Shown one piece after another: positions 7,019 to 15,373 of a DNA stretch of 64,000 bases. Below the pieces are notes generated by a model, which made no database searches, had not been told where the DNA came from, and saw only the letters and a list, made by a program, of their open reading frames with translations. The stretch comes from Neoaquamicrobium microcysteis (GTDB taxonomy: Bacteria > Pseudomonadota > Alphaproteobacteria > Rhizobiales > Rhizobiaceae), in assembly GCF_008180155.1 (NCBI RefSeq), contig NZ_VSZS01000058.1, forward strand, positions 1-64,000, written 5' to 3'. Made by a program: the position numbers and the translations under genes. The first letter of the stretch is position 1. Each line of letters opens with the position of its first letter.

Positions 7019-8008
7019 ATGACCACCGGCCTTCCCTTCGACGACTATCGCCAGCTTCTGAAGACGCTTCCCGGACCCAGCGAAGCTGCGCGCGCGCGCG
7101 CGGCCAACCGCAACGCCAGGTTTTCGGCGCAGGGGCCGGCGCTGGGGCGGCTGGGCGAGACAGCCGAATGGCTGGCCGCATGGACAGGCCGCGACCCGCA
7201 GGTGCTGCGCCCACTGGTGGCGCTCTATGCCGGCACGCACGGACTGACCCGCCATGGGGTGACGCCGCGTGGCAAGGGCGAGACGCAGGCGATGATCGAG
7301 CACGCGGCGGCCGGCGGCGCGGCGGTGAACCAGCTTTGCGCGGCCAACGACCTCGGCCTCAAGATATTCGACCTGGCACTGCATCTGCCCGTCGGCGACA
7401 TCGCATCGGAGCCGGCGCTGGACGAGCGTGGCTGTGCGGCGACCATGGCGTTCGGCATGGAGGCCGTGGCGGGCGGCATCGACCTCGTTTGCGTCGGCGC
7501 CGTCGGCGCAGGCGGGACGACCTCGGCCGCAGCGCTGATGACCGCTCTGCTGGGGGGCGAGGCTGCCGAATGGGTGGGCCCCGGCTCCGGCGCGGACACG
7601 CACATGATGTCGCGCAAGATCGAGACGGTGGAAAAGGCGCTGGCGTTGCACGGCGCGCACCTGAAAGACCCTCTGGAAGCACTGCGCCGGCTGGGTGGAC
7701 GCGAATTTGCGGCGATTGCCGGAACGATCCTTGCCGCGCGGGTTGAAAAGGTGCCGGTGATCCTCGACGGCTATGCCGCGCTCGCGGCGGCGGCCGTGCT
7801 GCGCGCGGCCGAGCCGACCGCAATCGACCATTGCCTGCTGGCGCATGCGTCGACCGAGCCGGGTGTGGCGAAAGCCGCCGCGGCGATGGGCATGCGGCCG
7901 TTGCTCGACCTGTCGCTGGGCGACGGGGAGGGGTTGGGTGCGGCGCTTGCCGCAGGCGTCGTCAAGAACGCCGCCCTCGTTCACGCCGGAATGGCGATCC
8001 GGGAATAG
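7019..8008 (+). CDS. cobT: Nicotinate-nucleotide--dimethylbenzimidazole phosphoribosyltransferase
   Basis: This enzyme moves the phosphoribosyl group of nicotinate mononucleotide onto 5,6-dimethylbenzimidazole, a late step in cobalamin nucleotide-loop assembly. Of 329 residues, it shows the family stretches ALYAGTHGLTRHGVTPRG, AAGGAAVNQLCAAN, VGAVGAGGTTSAAAL and the C-terminal HASTEPGVAKA, plus VKNAALVHAGMA. The start at 7019 (MTTGLPFDDY) is chosen because it matches the family beginning; a start at 6986 would add 11 odd residues. The sensor kinase gene converges on it with one base between stops. No cobalamin riboswitch is seen upstream, and cobS is not adjacent. Confidence 0.93.
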   Translation: MTTGLPFDDYRQLLKTLPGPSEAARARAANRNARFSAQGPALGRLGETAEWLAAWTGRDPQVLRPLVALYAGTHGLTRHGVTPRGKGETQAMIEHAAAGGAAVNQLCAANDLGLKIFDLALHLPVGDIASEPALDERGCAATMAFGMEAVAGGIDLVCVGAVGAGGTTSAAALMTALLGGEAAEWVGPGSGADTHMMSRKIETVEKALALHGAHLKDPLEALRRLGGREFAAIAGTILAARVEKVPVILDGYAALAAAAVLRAAEPTAIDHCLLAHASTEPGVAKAAAAMGMRPLLDLSLGDGEGLGAALAAGVVKNAALVHAGMAIRE

Positions 8009-8009
8009 A

Positions 8010-9542
8010 TCAGCGCCTGCGACCGCCCGATGCGACGATCTTCGGTTGCGTCGGCAATGCGGGCAGCTCTTCCATGACACGGTGGCGCGGGAAGATGGCT
8101 ATGGCCTCGGTGCCTTCGCGCAGCTTCGAGTGAAGCTGGAACTCGCCATCGTGCAGCGCGACAAGCCCCTGGACGATAGGCAGGCCGAGGCCCGTGCCCT
8201 GTTCGGCGCTCTTGATGGCAATGGAGCCCTGTCCGAAGGCAGACAGCACGACCGGAAGCTCGTCTTCGGGTATGCCCGGCCCATTGTCCTTGACCGAGAT
8301 GTACTGCCCGCCGCCAGCCGTCCAGCCGACGCGCACACGCACCTCGCTGCCGCTGGGCGCGAACTTGATGGCGTTGGAAAGCAGGTTGAGCGTGACCTGA
8401 CGCAGTGAGCGCTCGTCGGCGAAAATGCGCGGCAGGCTGGGCTCGAACTGCTGGATGAGACGGATGTCCTTGTTGCGCGCCTTGAGCTCCATAAGGTGGC
8501 AGCACTCCTCCACCACGCTTTCGAGCGTGACCGGCTCTTCGTTGAGCTGGTAGCGGCCTGCCTCGATGCGCGACAGGTCGAGGATTTCGTTGATGAGATG
8601 CAGAAGGTGGCGACCCGAATCGTTGATGTCGCGCGCATAGTCGCGATAGGTCGGGTTTGGCAGCGGCCCGAGCACCTCGCCGGCCATCACTTCCGAGAAG
8701 CCGAGGATCGCGTTGAGCGGGGTGCGCAGTTCGTGGCTCATCGTCGCGAGGAAGCGGGACTTGGCGAGGTTGGCTTCCTCGGCGCGGCGGCGGGCTTCGT
8801 CCGACATCGCCTTGGCGGTCTCGAGCTCCGCGATCAGCGCATCCTTCTCGGTGCGGAAGGACAGCAGCATGACCGTCGAATGGTGCAGATGCCGCGCGAC
8901 ATAGGTGAAGAAGGGCAACGACACGGCCAGCAGGCCCGCCATGACCGCCTCGACGGGCTCCCATTCAGGCGCGAGCGACAAAGCGAACACGATGACCGGG
9001 AGCGCGAAGGTGGTGACCAGCGCGCCGCCAAGCGCGGAGGAAATGATCGCGGTGGCGGCGATTGCCAGAAGCAGAACGACCGACTTCAGCACCGCGAACT
9101 GGTCTATCTGGCATTCGACGCATGCCAGCGACGCGAAATAGGCCCAGCCGATGCCGCTGACGAAATGGCCGAGCAGAAAACCGCGGCGGACCTTGTCGGG
9201 TTCGACGTCACTCGTTTCCGTGCGGTTCACCTGGCGTGCGATGAGCAGCAGGCCGCCATAGCAGGCGATGGTGACGAGCGCCCAGGTTGCCATGTCGATG
9301 CCGACGCCGGCGAACAGGCCAGCCGTGGCCACGATCAGGACCATCAAAGGGATGGCAAGCGCGGTGTTGACCATGGCGCGGGCATGCAGCTTGAAGAGCT
9401 CGCGATCGTAGGCGGCGTTGCCGGCCTGCTGCGAAAGCCGGTCGCGCGTACGCTTGACCGCGCGCGCGACATCGCTGTTGCGGTGCACCTTCGTGCGATC
9501 CACAATGTTCTTGTCGGCTGTGGGCGAGCGTTGTAACGCCAT
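8010..9542 (-). CDS. Membrane sensor histidine kinase, PleC/DivJ/PdhS-like
   Basis: This 510-residue kinase has a basic N-terminus, about six membrane helices (residues roughly 55-215), a coiled-coil linker (FRTEKDALIAELETAKAMSDEARRRAEEANLAKSRF), then the dimerisation H-box SHELRTPLNAILGFSEVM, the N-box NLLSNAIKFAP, the G1 box VKDNGPGIP and the G2 box GTGLGLPIVQGL. No receiver domain is present. The H-box closely resembles the PleC/DivJ/PdhS group, which controls DivK and the cell cycle in alphaproteobacteria, but other membrane kinases share it. There is no adjacent response regulator, so the partner is unknown. It ends one base from the convergent cobT. Confidence 0.87.
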   Translation of the reverse strand: MALQRSPTADKNIVDRTKVHRNSDVARAVKRTRDRLSQQAGNAAYDRELFKLHARAMVNTALAIPLMVLIVATAGLFAGVGIDMATWALVTIACYGGLLLIARQVNRTETSDVEPDKVRRGFLLGHFVSGIGWAYFASLACVECQIDQFAVLKSVVLLLAIAATAIISSALGGALVTTFALPVIVFALSLAPEWEPVEAVMAGLLAVSLPFFTYVARHLHHSTVMLLSFRTEKDALIAELETAKAMSDEARRRAEEANLAKSRFLATMSHELRTPLNAILGFSEVMAGEVLGPLPNPTYRDYARDINDSGRHLLHLINEILDLSRIEAGRYQLNEEPVTLESVVEECCHLMELKARNKDIRLIQQFEPSLPRIFADERSLRQVTLNLLSNAIKFAPSGSEVRVRVGWTAGGGQYISVKDNGPGIPEDELPVVLSAFGQGSIAIKSAEQGTGLGLPIVQGLVALHDGEFQLHSKLREGTEAIAIFPRHRVMEELPALPTQPKIVASGGRRR

Positions 9543-9617
9543 GTAAGATTTGAATATTCGCGCCGGAACTCTCGTTGCGCGATGCTAGCGCCGAATGATT
9601 AAGAGACCCTTCCGCCA

Positions 9618-10262
9618 ATGATTCGAAATCGGCGCAAACCGCGGCGCGCGGCGCAGCGCAAAAGGTCTCATCTGCGGCTTCTGCTGGATGTTCTGCTTGC
9701 CGTGCTGGTGCTGGGGGTGCTGGCATTGGTCGTGGCCAATGAGCGCTTCGGCGATACGGAGACGATAGCCGGGGCGGCGCGCGTGGTGGACGGCGATTCA
9801 CTCGAGATCGGCAGCCATCGCATCCGGCTGGAAGGCATGGACGCGCCGGAACTCGCCCAGATGTGCACGCGCGGCGCGGCGGAGTATCCATGCGGCCGCG
9901 AGGCGCGCGCGGCGCTTGTCGAACTGGCCGGCGTGGGCATGGTGGAGTGCCGGGCGGACCGGCGGGACCGCTATGGCAGGCTGCTGGCGCGATGCACGGC
10001 CAATGGTGTCGACCTGAATCGCGCAATGGTGGAGCGTGGATGGGCGGTTGCCTATGGCGACTACGGCAGCTCCGAACGTGCGGCGAGCGATGCGGGCTCC
10101 GGGCTGTGGGCCGGCGAGTTCGATCGGCCGCAGGAGTGGCGGCGCGTTCACGGCGGGTTGGCGGAAGACGCCCATGACGGGCTGTCGGGATTTTGGGATT
10201 GGCTGCGCACCATGTTGCAGGGCAGGATGCCGCTCGACGAAAACGGAGGAAACATCCAATGA
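9618..10262 (+). CDS. Membrane-anchored staphylococcal-nuclease-like thermonuclease
   Basis: This 214-residue protein has a highly basic N-terminus, one membrane helix (LLLDVLLAVLVLGVLALVVAN) and an SNase domain on the periplasmic side. The domain shows VVDGDSLEIGSHRIRLEGMDAPE, the DRYGRLLA motif and the catalytic-type R/E/R pattern seen in nucleases such as nuclease A (R in RIRLEG, E in APE, R in DRYGR). It likely cuts DNA or RNA, calcium-dependent in the family. A C-terminal tail after RPQEWRR is unusual. The stop overlaps the GST start by four bases, so the two are coupled. Confidence 0.85.
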   Translation: MIRNRRKPRRAAQRKRSHLRLLLDVLLAVLVLGVLALVVANERFGDTETIAGAARVVDGDSLEIGSHRIRLEGMDAPELAQMCTRGAAEYPCGREARAALVELAGVGMVECRADRRDRYGRLLARCTANGVDLNRAMVERGWAVAYGDYGSSERAASDAGSGLWAGEFDRPQEWRRVHGGLAEDAHDGLSGFWDWLRTMLQGRMPLDENGGNIQ

Positions 10263-10870
10263 AGCTCTATGACGGCGGACGCGCGCCCAACCCCCGCCGC
10301 GTGCGCGTGTTTCTGGCCGAAAAGGGCATCGAGGTGCCGTTGGTGCCGGTGGATATGGGCGCCATGGGGCATCGCGACGAAGAGGTTGCCAGCCGCAACC
10401 CGCTGCGCCGCCTGCCGGTGCTGGAACTGGACGACGGCACGATCATCACAGAGTCGGTCGCCATCTGCCGCTACTTCGAGGAGCTTCATCCCGAGCCGCC
10501 GCTGTTCGGCACCGGCGCTGTCGGACGTGCGCAGGTGGAGATGTGGCAGCGGCGCATGGAGCTGAATTTCCTCAGCGCGATTGCCGCCGCCTTCCGCCAC
10601 CTGCACCCGGCGATGAAGGAATGGGAGGTGCCGCAGGTGGCCGAGTGGGGCGAAGCGAACAAGCCCAAGGCTCTGGAATTCCTCGCGCTGCTGGACCGCG
10701 AACTGGCGAGCCGGGAATTCATCGCGGGCGACAGCTATTCCATCGCCGACATCACGGGCCTGATCGCCATCGACTTCATGAAGCCGGCGCGTCTCGCGGT
10801 ACCGGAAGAATTGGGCAACGTACGCCGCTGGTATGATGCGGTGGCCGCGAGGCCCAGCGCAAAGGCCTGA
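10259..10870 (+). CDS. Glutathione S-transferase family protein
   Basis: This 203-residue protein has an N-terminal thioredoxin-like domain (MKLYDGGRAPNPRRVRVFLAEKG with LPVLELDDG and the glutathione-binding ITESVAICRY) and a C-terminal all-helical domain ending in the N-capping motif FIAGDSYSIADITGLIAIDF. The likely active residue is in the GGRAPNPRR loop rather than a canonical Tyr, as in many bacterial GSTs. It starts with ATGA overlapping the nuclease stop, and its stop overlaps the start of the glycosylase gene by one base. The three genes form one operon with no obvious common pathway. Confidence 0.87.
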   Translation: MKLYDGGRAPNPRRVRVFLAEKGIEVPLVPVDMGAMGHRDEEVASRNPLRRLPVLELDDGTIITESVAICRYFEELHPEPPLFGTGAVGRAQVEMWQRRMELNFLSAIAAAFRHLHPAMKEWEVPQVAEWGEANKPKALEFLALLDRELASREFIAGDSYSIADITGLIAIDFMKPARLAVPEELGNVRRWYDAVAARPSAKA

Positions 10871-11496
10871 TGGACCCCGAGCTCGCCGATCTGGTGGAGC
10901 GCATCCACGCCTGTCGCCTCTGCCGCGACCGGCCTGCCGGCCAGCCGCTTGCGCACGAGCCGAGGCCGGTGGTCATGGCTTCGTCGCAGGCGAAGGTGCT
11001 GATCGCCGGGCAGGCGCCGGGGACGAAGGTGCACGCGACCGGGCTGCCGTTCAACGACCGGTCGGGCGATCGCCTGCGCGACTGGCTGGGCGTGACGCGC
11101 GACGCGTTCTACGACGCCCGAAACTTCGCAATCGCGCCGATGGGTTTCTGCTTTCCGGGGCAGGACGCCAAGGGCGGGGACCTGCCGCCGAGGCGCGAAT
11201 GTGCGCCTGCGTGGCGCGGTGAGTTGCTGAGCCTGATGCCGCAGGTCGAGCTGGTGCTGGCTATCGGGCTTTATGCGCAACGCTGGCATCTGGGCGAGGC
11301 GCGCCGAGGGTCGCTGACGGAAACGGTCTTCGACTGGCGCGCGATCTTCATGCGCAACGCCGTGCCACGCGTGCTGCCGCTGCCGCATCCTTCTTGGCGC
11401 AACACGGCGTGGCTGAAGAAGAATCCCTGGTTCGAGGAAGATCTGCTTCCTGTCCTGCGCCGCGAAATCGCAATCCGGATTAGTCCTCGATCCTAG
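10870..11496 (+). CDS. Uracil-DNA glycosylase family protein
   Basis: This 208-residue protein belongs to the uracil-glycosylase superfamily. It has the N-terminal CRLC pair, the motif GQAPGTKVHATGLPFNDRSG (family 4/5-like GxAPG) and the C-terminal LPHPSWRN (H-P-S leucine loop). CxxC at residues 16-19 is like the two first cysteine ligands of an iron-sulfur cluster, but the other two are not clearly placed, so it may be a variant like those annotated uracil-DNA glycosylase family without a proven activity. It is the third gene of the nuclease/GST/UDG operon. Confidence 0.8.
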   Translation: MDPELADLVERIHACRLCRDRPAGQPLAHEPRPVVMASSQAKVLIAGQAPGTKVHATGLPFNDRSGDRLRDWLGVTRDAFYDARNFAIAPMGFCFPGQDAKGGDLPPRRECAPAWRGELLSLMPQVELVLAIGLYAQRWHLGEARRGSLTETVFDWRAIFMRNAVPRVLPLPHPSWRNTAWLKKNPWFEEDLLPVLRREIAIRISPRS

Positions 11497-11593
11497 GCGA
11501 TTGACGCGTCGATTGAGCCAAGTGGGAGAAAATCTTTCTTGTCGAGGCAGGATTTTGCCGGCAATATGGCATGAAATTCTACCGGAGTTCCCA

Positions 11594-12085
11594 ATGGACC
11601 GCCTCGACCGAAAAATCCTTCGCCTCTTGCAGGAGGATTCGACCCTCGCCGTCGCCGATATCGCCAAGAAGGTCGGGCTTTCGACGACGCCGTGCTGGCG
11701 GCGTATCCAGAAGCTGGAGGAAGAGGGCGTCATCCAGCGGCGTGTCGCCATCCTCGACCCGGTGAAGATCAACACCCGCGTCAATGTTTTCGTGTCGATC
11801 CGCACCAACGCGCACAGCATGGAGTGGCTGAAGCGCTTCGCGGAAGTCATCCAGGAATTCCCGGAAGTGGTTGAATTCTATCGCATGAGCGGCGAGGTCG
11901 ATTACCTGCTGCGCGTGGTCGTGCCGGACATCGCGGCCTACGATGCCTTCTACAAGCGGCTGATCGCGAAGATCGAAATCCGCGACGTCTCCTCGGCCTT
12001 CGCGATGGAGCAGATCAAGAACACGACGCAGCTTCCGCTCGACTATCTGGTGCTGGACAAGGAAAGCGGCGAGCGGGCGGCGTAA
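11594..12085 (+). CDS. Lrp/AsnC family transcriptional regulator
   Basis: This 163-residue protein has the N-terminal helix-turn-helix of Lrp proteins (LDRKILRLLQEDSTLAVADIAKKVGLSTTPCWRRIQKLEEEGVI) and the C-terminal RAM ligand-binding domain (residues about 70-150, with GEVDYLLRVVVPD). Such regulators sense amino acids or related molecules and control transport and catabolism. The start at 11594 has GGAG nine bases upstream. The adjacent ABC amino-acid operon runs on the opposite strand and converges on it, so it is not an obvious local target. Its own target is unknown. Confidence 0.92.
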   Translation: MDRLDRKILRLLQEDSTLAVADIAKKVGLSTTPCWRRIQKLEEEGVIQRRVAILDPVKINTRVNVFVSIRTNAHSMEWLKRFAEVIQEFPEVVEFYRMSGEVDYLLRVVVPDIAAYDAFYKRLIAKIEIRDVSSAFAMEQIKNTTQLPLDYLVLDKESGERAA

Positions 12086-12086
12086 C

Positions 12087-12824
12087 CTATCGCTTAGCCT
12101 TCGCGCGGCTCGCCTCGCGCCTTGCCACGCCGGCAAGGGTCTTTTCGGCGCTCAGTTCACGCGCGGCCTCTCGGCCGATCCAGCGCTCGGTCTTGTCGTT
12201 GGAGGCGGACAACTCCTGCGCCAGAGCGAGCGCGGCGGTGTTGAGCGCCATCGAGCGCTTGCCAAGCGAGCGCAGCGCCCAGCTTACCGCCTTCCTGACG
12301 AAATTGCGCTCGTCGGACGCATGGCGGCGGATGAGGGGCAGGAAGGCGAGGAAGGTTTCGTCCGGCTCGGTCTTCCGATGGACCACTGACCACGCCATCA
12401 TGGCGAAGGCGGTGCGGCGGACGAACTCGCGCTCGTCCTGTGCGAACTCGCCGATCAGAGCCAGCCAGTGCTCGGTGTCGACGAAGAGGTCGGAGACGCC
12501 ATCGACGATATCCCAGGAATCGAACTCCGCGGCCCAGTGCCGTGCGTCATCGATGGTGAAGCGCTTGGGATCGGCGGTCACCGATGCGATGAACTGCGCT
12601 TCCATGATGCCGCTATCCCACAGGGCGAAGGCCCGGTCGTGGTTGCGGCCGACGGCCTTGGCGATCCTGCGCTGTATGCCGTGCGAAATGCCGAGCGCCC
12701 GCTCGATGCGGATGCCGTAGCGTTTCATCCCCTGCCGGTTTTCCTCCGATCCGATCGAACGGAGATAGGCGACGATCTGGTCGGCCGTCGCATCGCGCGT
12801 AAGCGGGATTGCGTCGCCGCTCAC
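12087..12824 (-). CDS. AlkD-like DNA alkylation repair protein (HEAT repeats)
   Basis: This 245-residue helical protein starts at a GTG inside the stop codon of the dehydrogenase gene upstream (GTGA overlap). It carries AYLRSIGSEENRQGMKRYGIRIERALGISHGIQR, then HEAT-like repeats, and the stretch ISHGIQRRIAKAVGRNHDRAFALWDSGIMEAQFIAS, typical of DNA alkylation repair proteins of the AlkD family that excise 3-methyladenine or 7-methylguanine. A C-terminal Lys/Arg/Ala-rich tail (ARREASRAKAKR) may bind DNA. It is the last gene of the amino-acid ABC operon, which suggests no link in function. Confidence 0.78.
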   Translation of the reverse strand: MSGDAIPLTRDATADQIVAYLRSIGSEENRQGMKRYGIRIERALGISHGIQRRIAKAVGRNHDRAFALWDSGIMEAQFIASVTADPKRFTIDDARHWAAEFDSWDIVDGVSDLFVDTEHWLALIGEFAQDEREFVRRTAFAMMAWSVVHRKTEPDETFLAFLPLIRRHASDERNFVRKAVSWALRSLGKRSMALNTAALALAQELSASNDKTERWIGREAARELSAEKTLAGVARREASRAKAKR

Positions 12825-13690
12825 CGCTCGAGCCGGGCGAGCAGGGACGACGTGTCCCAGCGCTGGCCGCCCATCTGCTGCACGTCCTTGTAGAACTGGT
12901 CGACCAGCGCGGTGACCGGCAGCTTGGCGCCGTTGCGGTCGGCTTCCGCGAGGCAGATGCCCAAATCCTTGCGCATCCAGTCCACCGCGAAGCCGAAATC
13001 GTATTTGTCGACGTTCATGGTCTTGTGGCGGTTCTCCATCTGCCACGAGCCGGCAGCGCCCTTGGAGATCACGTCCACCACCTTCTCGATGTCGAGCCCC
13101 GCCTTGCGGCCGAAATGGATGCCCTCGGCCAGGCCCTGCACGAGGCCGGCGATGCAGATCTGGTTTATCATCTTGGTGAGCTGGCCGGATCCCGCGGGGC
13201 CCATGAGGCCAACCATGCGGGCAAAGGAATCGATGACCGGCCTTGCCTTTTCGAAGATCGCTTCGTCGCCGCCGCACATGACCGTCAGCACGCCGTTTTC
13301 GGCGCCCGCCTGACCGCCGGAAACCGGTGCGTCGATGAAGCCGATGCCGCGCTTGTCCGCTTCGGCAGCAAGTTCGCGCGCGACCTCGGCCGAGGCCGTG
13401 GTGTTGTCGATGAAGATCGCGCCGCGCTTCATGGCGTCGAACGCGCCGTCCTTGCCCAAAGTGACAGCTCGCAGGTCGTCGTCATTGCCAACGCAGGCAA
13501 ACACGAAGTCCTGATACTTCGCCGCTTCCGCCGGCGTGGGGGCGAAGCTGCCGCCATGCTCTGCCGCCCATTTCTCGGCCTTGGCGGTGGTGCGGTTGTA
13601 GACGGTGACGTCGTGGCCGCCCTTGTTCTTCAGGTGCCCGGCCATCGGGTAGCCCATCACGCCCAATCCGAGAAATGCAACCTTGGCCAT
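12821..13690 (-). CDS. 3-hydroxyisobutyrate dehydrogenase family NAD(P)-dependent oxidoreductase
   Basis: This 289-residue beta-hydroxyacid dehydrogenase has the Rossmann start MAKVAFLGLGVMGYPMAGHL, the FIDAPVSGGQAGAENGVLTVMCGG substrate motif, and the catalytic lysine region QLTKMINQ. Family members oxidise 3-hydroxyisobutyrate or reduce tartronate semialdehyde; the substrate here is undecided. AGGAAAG lies upstream of the ATG. The gene follows the permease genes by 41 bases and overlaps the next gene, so it belongs to the same transcript. A transported valine-derived or related acid is a plausible but unproven substrate. Confidence 0.87.
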   Translation of the reverse strand: MAKVAFLGLGVMGYPMAGHLKNKGGHDVTVYNRTTAKAEKWAAEHGGSFAPTPAEAAKYQDFVFACVGNDDDLRAVTLGKDGAFDAMKRGAIFIDNTTASAEVARELAAEADKRGIGFIDAPVSGGQAGAENGVLTVMCGGDEAIFEKARPVIDSFARMVGLMGPAGSGQLTKMINQICIAGLVQGLAEGIHFGRKAGLDIEKVVDVISKGAAGSWQMENRHKTMNVDKYDFGFAVDWMRKDLGICLAEADRNGAKLPVTALVDQFYKDVQQMGGQRWDTSSLLARLER

Positions 13691-13731
13691 GACGGCTTTC
13701 CTTTCCTGCCTGCTCTTTATGGAAATGCCGC

Positions 13732-14565
13732 TCAGCGTTTGAGGTGCCTGGTGATGCGGCGTTCGATCCAGTCGATAATGTTGCGCAGCGTCTCGACGAT
13801 CGCAAGGTAGATCACGGCCGCCCAGATGTAGGTCTGGAAATCGAAGGTGCGCGAATAGGCCCGCCGCGTCTCGCCCATGAGGTCGTAAACGGTGATGATC
13901 GCGACGATGGCCGAGCCCTTGATCATCAGGATGATCTCGTTGCCGTAGGGCCGCAGCGCGACGATCAGCGCCTGCGGGAGAATGATCTTGCGGAGCGTCT
14001 GGAAGGTGTGGAGGCCGAGCGAGGCTGCGCCTTCCCACTGGCCTCGCGGGATGCTGCGCACCGCGCCGCGCAGGATTTCTGCCTGATAGGCCGCCGTGTT
14101 GAGGGTGAAGGCCAGCACCGCGCAGTACCAGGCCTCGCGGAAGAAGGTCCACAGGCCCACCGCCTCGAGCTGAGGGCGGAACGAGCCGAGGCCGTAATAG
14201 ATCAGGAAGGTCTGGGCCAGAAGCGGGGTGCCGCGGAAGAAATAGACATAGGCGTATGCCGGCCAGGCCAGAAGCCTGTTGGACGACATGCGCGCATAGG
14301 CGATGGGGGCGGACAAAAGCGCGCCAAGGAAGATCGAAATCAGCACCAGCTGGACGGTGACGACCAGACCGGACATGTAGTTCGGCGCATAGCGGGCGAA
14401 CAGCTCGGCGTCCCATGCGCCGACGAGGAAGGCGACCAGCCCGACGCCCATGACGACCCACAGCGCCATCAAGGCGTGGCCGGCAATGCGCTGGCCGGTC
14501 CAGCGGCGGGGCGGGGGTGGCGGGCGTTCTATCGCCCCGATGATGCGCCCGGCGGTGTCGCTCAT
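13732..14565 (-). CDS. Polar amino-acid ABC transporter permease (HisM type)
   Basis: This 277-residue inner-membrane protein is one of two permeases for the import of a polar or basic amino acid. The conserved HisM/OccM pattern is present: NYMSGLVVTVQLVLIS, YVYFFRGTPLLAQTFLIYYG, AAYQAEILRGAVRSIPRGQWEGAASLG (the EAA loop that contacts the ATPase) and PQALIVALRPYGNEIILMIKGSA. An N-terminal proline-rich cytoplasmic extension (PPPPPRRW) is present. It overlaps the upstream permease by four bases. No ATP-binding subunit is encoded in the operon. Confidence 0.93.
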   Translation of the reverse strand: MSDTAGRIIGAIERPPPPPRRWTGQRIAGHALMALWVVMGVGLVAFLVGAWDAELFARYAPNYMSGLVVTVQLVLISIFLGALLSAPIAYARMSSNRLLAWPAYAYVYFFRGTPLLAQTFLIYYGLGSFRPQLEAVGLWTFFREAWYCAVLAFTLNTAAYQAEILRGAVRSIPRGQWEGAASLGLHTFQTLRKIILPQALIVALRPYGNEIILMIKGSAIVAIITVYDLMGETRRAYSRTFDFQTYIWAAVIYLAIVETLRNIIDWIERRITRHLKR

Positions 14566-15275
14566 CGTGCCGGCTCCGACCTGCCGGTCCAGCGCTCGAT
14601 AGCGCCGAATGCGATGGAGGAGATGATGGCGAGCACGAGATAAAGCACGCAGGCGATGCCGAAGAACAGGAACGCCTCCTTGGTGACACGCGCGGCGATG
14701 CCGGCCTGGCGGATGATATCCGAAAGGCCGATGACCGACACGAGGGCCGTATCCTTGAGCAGGATGAGCCACAGGTTGGACAGGCCGGGCAGCGCGATGC
14801 GGACGAGCTGCGGCAGCACGACGAGGCGCATCGTCTGCCAGTTGGACAGGCCGATGGCGTAGCCACCTTCATACTGCCCGCGCGGTATGGCGCGGAAGGC
14901 GGACAGGAAAACCTCGCTGGCGTAGGATGAGAACACGACGCCGAGCGCGACCATGCCCGCGACGAAGGCGTTGATCTCGATGGAGGTGCCGGGGCTGAAC
15001 AGCGCGACGACGCGCTGGACGCCCAACTGTACACCGTAGAACACGAGGAACAGGGTAAGGAGTTCGGGCAGGCCGCGGAAGATGGTGGTGTAGACGTTGG
15101 CGGCGAGACGCAGGGAGCGCTCTTCCGACTGCTTGGCGAGCGCGATCATGAAGCCGGCCGCAAGCCCGAGCGGAAGGGTGGCGAGCGCCAGCGAAACCGT
15201 TACCAGCACGCCAGCGGCGATCTCGTCGCCCCAGCCCTCAGCCCCGAAGCTGAGCAGTGTCAGCGTTCTTTCCAT
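14562..15275 (-). CDS. Polar amino-acid ABC transporter permease (HisQ type)
   Basis: This 237-residue permease is the partner of the next gene. It shows the TFR-GLPELLTLFLVFYG stretch and the EAA loop (EVFLSAFRAIPRGQYEGGYAIGLSNWQ). It lies downstream of the binding-protein gene, separated by 98 bases that contain a strong hairpin. A heterodimer with the HisM-type subunit forms the membrane channel. Substrate class is basic or polar amino acids such as octopine, histidine, arginine or lysine, judged from the family only. Confidence 0.93.
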   Translation of the reverse strand: MERTLTLLSFGAEGWGDEIAAGVLVTVSLALATLPLGLAAGFMIALAKQSEERSLRLAANVYTTIFRGLPELLTLFLVFYGVQLGVQRVVALFSPGTSIEINAFVAGMVALGVVFSSYASEVFLSAFRAIPRGQYEGGYAIGLSNWQTMRLVVLPQLVRIALPGLSNLWLILLKDTALVSVIGLSDIIRQAGIAARVTKEAFLFFGIACVLYLVLAIISSIAFGAIERWTGRSEPAR

Positions 15276-15320
15276 GCGTGCCGGCGGTCTTCTTTCGATG
15301 AGGGTCCGGTCTTGCCGAAA

Positions 15321-15344
15321 GGCGGCGGGACATGGCCCGCCGCC
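15321..15344 (-). other. Processing/stabilising hairpin in the amino-acid ABC operon
   Basis: GGCGGCGGG (15321-15329) and CCCGCCGCC (15336-15344) form a perfect 9-bp stem between the binding-protein gene and the permease genes. The following bases are not a clean T-run. In this transporter class, such hairpins usually leave more mRNA for the binding protein than for the permeases. Confidence 0.65.
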
Positions 15345-15373
15345 TTCGGGTCTAGAAGTCGATCAGCCTCGGA